A DNA stretch of 64,000 nucleotides from Bombus terrestris (taxonomy: Eukaryota; Arthropoda; Insecta; Hymenoptera; Apidae), in contig NW_025963637.1 in the NCBI RefSeq assembly GCF_910591885.1, positions 1 to 64,000 of the forward strand, written 5' to 3'. A program made the translations under genes and the position numbers. The first letter of the stretch is position 1, and every line of letters starts with the position of its first letter. The notes beneath the pieces are model-generated. The model was not told where the DNA came from. It saw nothing but the letters and a program-made list of their open reading frames with translations, and did not search any database. Positions 56,761-64,000 of the stretch are shown one piece after another.

Positions 56761-57509
56761 CGTGGGACAACGTGGGACAACGTGGGACAACGTGGGACAT
56801 CGTTGGACACCGTGGGACAACGTGGGACAACGTGGGACAACGTGGGACAACGTGGGACAACGTGGGACAACGTGGGACAACGTGGGACAACGTGGGACAA
56901 CGTGGGACATCGTGGGACAACGTGGGACAACGTGGGACAACGTGGGACAACGTGGGACATCGTTGGACACCGTTGGACACCGTGGGACAACGTGGGACAA
57001 CGTGGGACAACGTGGGACACCGTTGGACATCGTTGGACAACGTGGGACATCGTGGGACAACGTGGGACACCGTGGGACAACGTGGGACAACGTGGGACAA
57101 CGTGGGACAACGTGGGACAACGTGGGACACCGTTGGACATCGTTGGACACCGTGGGACAACGTGGGACAACGTGGGACACCGTGGGACACCGTAGGACAC
57201 CGTTGGACATCGTTGGACACCGTGGGACATCGTTGGACACCGTGGGACAACGTGGGACAACGTGGGACAACGTGGGACAACGTGGGACAACGTGGGACAA
57301 CGTGGGACAACGTGGGACAACGTGGGACAACGTGGGACAACGTGGGACATCGTGGGACAACGTGGGACAACGTGGGACAACGTGGGACAACGTGGGACAT
57401 CGTTGGACACCGTTGGACACCGTGGGACAACGTGGGACAACGTGGGACAACGTGGGACAACGTGGGACAACGTGGGACAACGTGGGACAACGTGGGACAC
57501 CGGGGGACA

Positions 57510-58300
57510 ACGTGGGACAACGTGGGACAACGTGGGACAACGTGGGACAACGTGGGACAACGTGGGACAACGTGGGACAACGTGGGACACCGTTGGACAC
57601 CGTGGGACAACGTGGGACAACGTGGGACAACGTGGGACAACGTGGGACAACGTGGGACAACGTGGGACAACGTGGGACAACGTGGGACAACGTGGGACAC
57701 CGTTGGACATCGTTGGACAACGTGGGACAACGTGGGACAACGTGGGACAACGTGGGACAACGTGGGACAACGTGGGACACCGTTGGACATCGTTGGACAA
57801 CGTGGGACAACGTGGGACAACGTGGGACAACGTGGGACAACGTGGGACAACGTGGGACAACGTGGGACAACGTGGGACAACGTGGGACACCGTTGGACAT
57901 CGTTGGACACCGTGGGACAACGTGGGACAACGTGGGACAACGTGGGACAACGTGGGACAACGTGGGACATCGTGGGACATCGTTGGACACCGTGGGACAA
58001 CGTGGGACAACGTGGGACAACGTGGGACAACGTGGGACACCGTTGGACAACGTGGGACACCGTTGGGCATCGTTGGACACCGTGGGACAACGTGGGACAA
58101 CGTGGGACAACGTGGGACAACGTGGGACAACGTGGGACAACGTGGGACAACGTGGGACAACGTGGGACAACGTGGGACATCGTGGGACAACGTGGGACAA
58201 CGTGGGACAACGTGGGACAACGTGGGACAACGTGGGACAACGTGGGACACCGTTGGACATCGTTGGACACCGTGGGACAACGTGGGACAACGTGGGACAA
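57510..58300. repeat. Tandem duplication of about 1.3 kb, copy 1
   Basis: It aligns with 58,820-59,600 at an offset that falls from 1,310 through 1,300 to 1,290 bp, each step one decamer. Paired landmarks: CGTGGGACAT doublet at 57,961 and 59,251, CGTTGGGCAT at 58,061 and 59,351, CGTGGGACAT at 58,171 and 59,461. Confidence 0.85.
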
Positions 58301-58819
58301 CGTGGGACACCGTTGGACACCGTTGGACATCGTTGGACACCGTTGGACACCGTGGGACAACGTGGGACAACGTGGGACAACGTGGGACAACGTGGGACAA
58401 CGTGGGACAACGTGGGACAACGTGGGACAACGTGGGACATCGTGGGACAACGTGGGACAACGTGGGACAACGTGGGACACCGTTGGACACCGTGGGACAA
58501 CATGGGACAACGTGGGACAACGTGGGACACCGTTGGACACCGTTGGACATCGTTGGACATCGTTGGACAACGTGGGACAACGTGGGACAACGTGGGACAA
58601 CGTGGGACATCGTTGGACACCGTTGGACACCGTGGGACAACGTGGGACAACGTGGGACAACGTGGGACAACGTGGGACAACGTGGGACAACGTGGGACAA
58701 CGTGGGACAACGTGGGACACCGTTGGACATCGTTGGACACCGTGGGACAACGTGGGACAACGTGGGACAACGTGGGACAACGTGGGACACCGTTGGACAT
58801 CGTTGGACACCGGGGGGCA

Positions 58820-59600
58820 ACGTGGGACAACGTGGGACAACGTGGGACAACGTGGGACAACGTGGGACAACGTGGGACAACGTGGGACAACGTGGGACAC
58901 CGTTGGACACCGTGGGACAACGTGGGACAACGTGGGACAACGTGGGACAACGTGGGACAACGTGGGACAACGTGGGACAACGTGGGACAACGTGGGACAC
59001 CGTTGGACATCGTTGGACAACGTGGGACAACGTGGGACAACGTGGGACAACGTGGGACAACGTGGGACAACGTGGGACACCGTTGGACATCGTTGGACAA
59101 CGTGGGACAACGTGGGACAACGTGGGACAACGTGGGACAACGTGGGACAACGTGGGACAACGTGGGACAACGTGGGACACCGTTGGACATCGTTGGACAC
59201 CGTGGGACAACGTGGGACAACGTGGGACAACGTGGGACAACGTGGGACAACGTGGGACATCGTGGGACATCGTTGGACACCGTGGGACAACGTGGGACAA
59301 CGTGGGACAACGTGGGACAACGTGGGACACCGTTGGACAACGTGGGACACCGTTGGGCATCGTTGGACACCGTGGGACAACGTGGGACAACGTGGGACAA
59401 CGTGGGACAACGTGGGACAACGTGGGACAACGTGGGACAACGTGGGACAACGTGGGACAACGTGGGACATCGTGGGACAACGTGGGACAACGTGGGACAA
59501 CGTGGGACAACGTGGGACAACGTGGGACAACGTGGGACACCGTTGGACATCGTTGGACACCGCGGGACAACGTGGGACAACGTGGGACACCGTTGGACAC
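58820..59600. repeat. Tandem duplication of about 1.3 kb, copy 2
   Basis: Partner of 57,510-58,300. It has a private CGCGGGACAA at 59,561 near its end and one fewer CGTGGGACAA in each of two runs. Confidence 0.85.
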
Positions 59601-60280
59601 CGTTGGACATCGTTGGACATCGTTGGACACCGTTGGACATCGTTGGACATCGTTGGACATCGTTGGACACCGTTGGACACCGTTGGACACCGTTGGACAT
59701 CGGTGGACATCGTGGGACACCGTTGGACACCGTTGGACATCGTTGGACACCGTTGGACACCGTGGGACAACGTGGGACAACGTGGGACAACGTGGGACAA
59801 CGTGGGACAACGTGGGACAACGTGGGACAACGTGGGACACCGTGGGACACCGTTGGACAACGTGGGACAACGTGGGACAACGTGGGACAACGTGGGACAA
59901 CGTGGGACAACGTGGGACAACGTGGGACAACGTGGGACAACGTGGGACAACGTGGGACAACGTGGGACAACGTGGGACAACGTGGGACACCGTTGGACAT
60001 CGTTGGACACCGTGGGACAACGTGGGACAACGTGGGACAACGTGGGACACCGTTGGACACCGTTGGACAACGTGGGACAACGTGGGACAACGTGGGACAA
60101 CGTGGGACACCGTTGGACATCGTTGGACACCGTGGGACAACGTGGGACAACGTGGGACACCGTTGGACACCGTTGGACACCGTTGGACATCGTTGGACAC
60201 CGTTGGACACCGTGGGACAACGTGGGACAACGTGGGACAACGTGGGACAACGTGGGACAACGTGGGACAACGTGGGACAA

Positions 60281-60660
60281 CGTGGGACACCGTTGGACAT
60301 CGTGGGACACCGTTGGACACCGTTGGACATCGTTGGACATCGTTGGACATCGTTGGACACCGTTGGACACCGTTGGACACCGTTGGACACCGTTGGACAT
60401 CGGTGGACACCGCTGGACACCGTGGGACAACGTGGGACAACGTGGGACAACGTGGGACACCGTTGGACACCGTTGGACATCGTTGGACAACGTGGGACAA
60501 CGTGGGACAACGTGGGACAACGTGGGACACCGTTGGACATCGTTGGACACCGTGGGACAACGTGGAACAACGTGGGACAACGTGGGACAACGTGGGACAC
60601 CGTTGGACATCGTTGGACAACGTGGGACATCGTGGGACAACGTGGGACAACGTGGGACAA
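60281..60660. repeat. 2,550-bp-spaced duplication, copy 1
   Basis: It matches 62,831-63,210 unit by unit, including the rare CGGTGGACAC followed by CGCTGGACAC (60,401-60,420 and 62,951-62,970). It carries a private CGTGGAACAA at 60,561. Confidence 0.87.
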
Positions 60661-62830
60661 CGTGGGACACCGTTGGACACCGTTGGACATCGTTGGACAA
60701 CGTGGGACAACGTGGGACAACGTGGGACAACGTGGGACACCGTTGGACATCGTTGGACATCGTTGGACATCGTTGGACACCGTTGGACATCGTTGGACAT
60801 CGTTGGACATCGTTGGACACCGTTGGACACCGTTGGACACCGTTGGACATCGGTGGACATCGTGGGACACCGTTGGACACCGTTGGACATCGTTGGACAC
60901 CGTTGGACACCGTGGGACAACGTGGGACAACGTGGGACACCGTTGGACATCGTTGGACATCGTTGGACATCGTTGGACACCGTTGGACATCGTTGGACAC
61001 CGTTGGACACCGTGGGACAACGTGGGACAACGTGGGACAACGTGGGACAACGTGGGACAACGTGGGACACCGTTGGACATCGTTGGACACCGTGGGACAA
61101 CGTGGGACAACGTGGGACACCGTTGGACACCGTTGGACATCGTTGGACACCGTTGGACACCGTGGGACAACGTGGGACAACGTGGGACAACGTGGGACAA
61201 CGTGGGACAACGTGGGACAACGTGGGACAACGTGGGACACCGTTGGACATCGTGGGACACCGTTGGACACCGTTGGACATCGTTGGACACCGTGGGACAA
61301 CGTGGGACAACGTGGGACAACGTGGGACAACGTGGGACACCGTTGGACATCGTTGGACAACGTGGGACATCGTGGGACAACGTGGGACAACGTGGGACTA
61401 CGTGGGACAACGTGGGACACCGTTGGACACCGTTGGACATCGTTGGACAACGTGGGACAACGTGGGACAACGTGGGACAACGTGGGACAACGTGGGACAA
61501 CGTGGGACAACGTGGGACAACGTGGGACAACGTGGGACAACGTGGGACAACGTGGGACAACGTGGGACACCGTTGGACACCGTTGGACACCGTGGGACAC
61601 CGTGGGACACCGTTGGACACCGCTGGACATCGTTGGACACCGTGGGACAACTTGGGACAACGTGGGACAACGTGGGACAACGTGGGACAACGTGGGACAA
61701 CGTGGGACAACGTGGGACAACGTGGGACAACGTGGGACAACGTGGGACAACGTGGGACAACGTGGGACAACGTGGGACACCGTTGGACATCGTTGGACAC
61801 CGTGGGACAACGTGGGACAACGTGGGACACCGTGGGACACCGTTGGACACCGTTGGACATCGTTGGATACCGTGGGACAACGTGGGAAAACGTGGGACAT
61901 CGTGGGACACCGTTGGACATCGTTGGACACCGTGGGACAACGTGGGACAACGTGGGACACCGTTGGACACCTTTGGACATCGTTGGACACCGTTGGACAC
62001 CGTGGGACAACGTGGGACAACGAGGGACAACGTGGGACAACGTGGGACAACGTGGGACAACGTGGGACAACGTGGGACACCGTTGGACATCGTGGGACAC
62101 CGTTGGACACCGTTGGACATCGTTGGACACCGTTGGACATCGTTGGACACCGTTGGACACCGTTGGACACCGTTGGACACCGTTGGACATCGGTGGACAT
62201 CGTGGGACACCGTTGGACACCGTTGGACATCGTTGGACACCGCTGGACACCGTGGGACAACGTGGGACAACGTGGGACAACGTGGGACACCGTTGGACAC
62301 CGTTGGACATCGTTGGACAACGTGGGACAACGTGGGACAACGTGGGACAACGTGGGACAACGTGGGACATCGTGGGACAACGTGGGACAACGTGGGACAA
62401 CGTGGGACAACGTGGGACAACGTGGGACAACGTGGGACAACGTGGGACAACGTGGGACAACGTGGGACAACGTGGGACAACGTGGGAAAACGTGGGACAC
62501 CGTTGGACATCGTTGGACACCGTGGGACACCGTGGGACAACGTGGGACACCGTGGGACACCGTTGGACACCGTTGGACATCGTGGGACAACGTGGGACAA
62601 CGTGGGACAACGTGGGACAACGTGGGACAACGTGGGACAACGTGGGACACCGTTGGACATCGGTGGACATCGTGGGACACCGTTGGACACCGTTGGACAT
62701 CGTTGGACACCGTTGGACACCGTGGGACAACGTGGGACAACGTGGGACAACGTGGGACACCGTTGGACATCGTTGGACACCTTTGGACACCGTGGAACAA
62801 CGTGGGACAACGTGGGACAACGTGGGACAA

Positions 62831-63210
62831 CGTGGGACACCGTTGGACATCGTGGGACACCGTTGGACACCGTTGGACATCGTTGGACATCGTTGGACAT
62901 CGTTGGACACCGTTGGACACCGTTGGACACCGTTGGACACCGTTGGACATCGGTGGACACCGCTGGACACCGTGGGACAACGTGGGACAACGTGGGACAA
63001 CGTGGGACACCGTTGGACACCGTTGGACATCGTTGGACAACGTGGGACAACGTGGGACAACGTGGGACAACGTGGGACACCGTTGGACATTGTTGGACAC
63101 CGTGGGACAACGTGGGACAACGTGGGACAACGTGGGACAACGTGGGACACCGTTGGACATCGTTGGACAACGTGGGACATCGTGGGACAACGTGGGACAA
63201 CGTGGGACAA
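62831..63210. repeat. 2,550-bp-spaced duplication, copy 2
   Basis: Partner of 60,281-60,660. TGTTGGACAC at 63,091 replaces CGTTGGACAC (60,541). It is the only C-to-T loss of the unit's CpG on the + strand that I found in the window. Confidence 0.87.
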
Positions 63211-64000
63211 CGTGGGACAACGTGGGACAACGTGGGACAACGTGGGACATCGTTGGACACCGTGGGACAACGTGGGACAACGTGGGACAACGTGGGACAA
63301 CGTGGGACACCGTTGGACATCGTTGGACAACGTGGGACAACGTGGGACAACGTGGGACAACGTGGGACAACGTGGGACAACGTGGGACAACGTGGGACAA
63401 CGTGGGACAACGTGGGACAACGTGGGACACCGTTGGACACCGCTGGACACCGTGGGACAACGTGGGACAACGTGGGACATCGTTGGACACCGTTGGACAC
63501 CGTGGGACACCGTTGGACACCGCTGGACACCGTGGGACAACGTGGGACAACGTGGGACATCGTTGGACACCGTGGGACAACGTGGGACATCGTGGGACAA
63601 CGTGGGACAACGTGGGACACCGTTGGACATCGTTGGACATCGTTGGACATCGTTGGACACCGTTGGACACCGTTGGACACCGTTGGACATCGGTGGACAT
63701 CGTGGGACACCGTTGGACACCGTTGGACATCGTTGGACACCGTTGGACACCGTGGGACAACGTGGGACAACGTGGGACAACGTGGGACAACGTGGGACAA
63801 CGTGGGACAACGTGGGACAACGTGGGACACCGTGGGACACCGTTGGACAACGTGGGACAACGTGGGACTACGTGGGACAACGTGGGACAACGTGGGACAA
63901 CGTCGGACAACGTGGGACAACGTGGGACAACGTGGGACAACGTGGGACAACGTGGGACAACGTGGGACAACGTGGGACACCGTTGGACATCGTTGGACAC

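Larger units (their letters stand above)
34811..57200. repeat. Region carrying the CGTAGGACAC subtype of stop-bearing units
   Basis: The stop-bearing unit exists in two forms. CGTAGGACAA is found from 0.9 to 56.5 kb and is nearly always followed by the same seven-unit context. CGTAGGACAC is followed by CGTTGGACAT (once by CGTGGGACAT) and occurs only here: 34,811, 38,501, 39,031, 40,081, 41,271, 44,901, 48,591, 49,101, 50,141, 51,101, 51,261, 52,141, 52,751, 55,381 and 57,191. It is usually preceded by two CGTGGGACAC units. Its restriction to the right half shows a subfamily that arose and spread locally. Confidence 0.85.
51700..57200. repeat. Array block VI, 220-bp modules and long CGTGGGACAA runs
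   Basis: The block is dominated by CGTGGGACAA, with pure runs of about 15 units (53,231-53,380) and 16 units (53,411-53,570), the longest I found. It has no CGGTGGACAT and no GATAT-type unit. A segment at 51,841-52,200 recurs at 55,081-55,440 (offset 3,240 bp), pairing CGGGGGGCAA at 51,931 with 55,171, CGGGGGACAT at 52,031 with 55,271 and CGTAGGACAC at 52,141 with 55,381. A rare CGCGGGACAA two units after CGGGGGGCAA occurs at 53,161 and 55,951. Confidence 0.8.
1..64000. repeat. Decameric satellite array filling the entire window
   Basis: Every stretch parses into head-to-tail 10-bp units of the form CGT(G/T)GGACA(A/C/T), all in one orientation. The commonest unit is CGTGGGACAA; next are CGTTGGACAC, CGTTGGACAT and CGTGGGACAC, with CGTGGGACAT, CGTTGGACAA and CGGTGGACAT less common. 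Variation concentrates at unit positions 4 and 10, while positions 1-2 (CG) and 5-9 (GGACA) are nearly fixed. Individual units are 50-70% GC and the + strand is G-rich. No inversion, insertion of other DNA or boundary is visible, so the array continues beyond both ends. Such an array is known biology for eukaryotic heterochromatin; which chromosome region and which species are unknown. No gene, promoter, tRNA, rRNA or mobile element can be supported anywhere in it. Confidence 0.99.
57200..64000. repeat. Array block VII, no CGTAGG units and more private variants
   Basis: No CGTAGG unit was seen after 57,191, although they occur on average about every kilobase before. Single or rare variants are more frequent: CTTGGGACAA at 61,651, CTTTGGACAT at 61,971, CTTTGGACAC at 62,781, CGAGGGACAA at 62,021, TGTTGGACAC at 63,091, CGTCGGACAA at 63,901, and several CGCTGGACAC (60,411, 61,621, 62,241, 62,961, 63,441, 63,521). 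CGGTGGACAT returns from 59,701. The block reads as a less homogenised, possibly more peripheral part of the array. Confidence 0.8.

Noticed and set aside
942..57200. CGTAGG and GGGACTA units as meaningful stop codons or terminators
   Set aside because: They are point-mutant decamers spread by block duplication. There is no reading frame for them to end and no hairpin or T-tract for a terminator.
33348..61370. Stop-free reverse-strand frame of 9,340 codons, and similar giant frames on both strands (for example 17,998-35,760, 43,438-63,840, 32,252-41,275 and 42,342-52,145)
   Set aside because: All six phases of the consensus decamer lack stop codons, so long open frames are automatic. All frames encode the same 10-residue periodic peptide, overlap each other, and end only at point-mutant units. 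Almost all + strand frames would start at GTG or TTG because ATG is nearly absent from the + strand. No codon bias, domain, signal or regulatory sequence supports coding.
51700..61700. A third copy of the 10-kb block after 51.7 kb
   Set aside because: The CGTAGGACAA at 52,331 lies 10,000 bp after 42,331, but its following units carry CGTGGGACAG where the 10-kb copies at 32,241 and 42,331 have CGTGGGACAA, and later landmarks do not pair. The shared short context is common to nearly all CGTAGGACAA units.
1..64000. CRISPR array
   Set aside because: Units are 10 bp, directly adjacent and without spacers; no cas genes are present. This is satellite DNA.
1..64000. Telomeric repeat
   Set aside because: The unit is not TTAGGG, TTTAGGG, TTAGG or a known yeast-type telomere repeat. 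G-richness on one strand is shared, but the unit length and sequence differ.
1..64000. Dense transcription-factor cores (ACGTG as in hypoxia-response or plant G-box elements; GGACA as a steroid-receptor half-site)
   Set aside because: They arise from the repeat consensus itself, thousands of times, with no promoter or gene nearby. Chance occurrence in a decamer explains them.

Overview
The whole 64 kb window is one uninterrupted satellite-DNA array with a 10-bp unit. From the first base to the last the sequence reads as head-to-tail decamers close to CGTGGGACAA, about 6,400 copies, all in one orientation. The common variants differ at unit position 4 (G or T) and position 10 (A, C or T), for example CGTTGGACAC, CGTTGGACAT, CGTGGGACAC and CGGTGGACAT. 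I see no unique sequence, gene, RNA gene, transposon or array boundary; both window ends lie inside the array. A pure array of this size and simplicity points to a eukaryotic chromosome (heterochromatin, pericentromere, subtelomere or short arm), probably from a long-read assembly. The species cannot be read from the repeat. From memory, a 10-bp satellite is described in the pufferfish Tetraodon nigroviridis; I have not compared its consensus with this one.

The long stop-free frames on both strands, up to 9,340 codons, are not genes. The consensus decamer has no stop codon in any of the six phases. Because 10 is not a multiple of 3, every frame reads the same 10-residue repeat. Frames end only where a point mutation makes a stop (for example CGTAGGACAA on +, CGTGGGACTA on the reverse).

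The real content is the hierarchy above the decamer. Rare variants act as landmarks and show these layers. (1) 1-2,050 is a block with CGGTGGACAT units, repeated at 8,291-10,055. (2) 2,051-7,690 is a block with GATAT-type units, a 980-bp tandem duplication and three of the window's four decamer-register shifts. (3) 7,691-28,140 is a hierarchical higher-order-repeat (HOR) domain: sub-repeats of about 240 bp, modules of 1.1-1.7 kb, and composites of 2.4-2.7 kb. (4) 28,141-31,850 has 1,520-bp and 420-bp tandem copies. (5) 31,851-51,700 is a very recent tandem duplication of about 10.09 kb (1,009 decamers), with only a handful of base differences in its first 6.6 kb. (6) 51,700-57,200 has repeated 220-bp modules and the longest pure CGTGGGACAA runs. 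(7) 57,200-64,000 has no CGTAGG units and more private variants, as expected of a less homogenised part of the array.

Nothing here works as a gene system. The window is best read as a record of unequal exchange and block amplification in steps of whole decamers. Notable physical properties are one CpG per 10 bp kept almost everywhere, a G-rich + strand whose pure runs exactly fit the G3N7 quadruplex pattern, and a 10-bp period close to the DNA helical turn.
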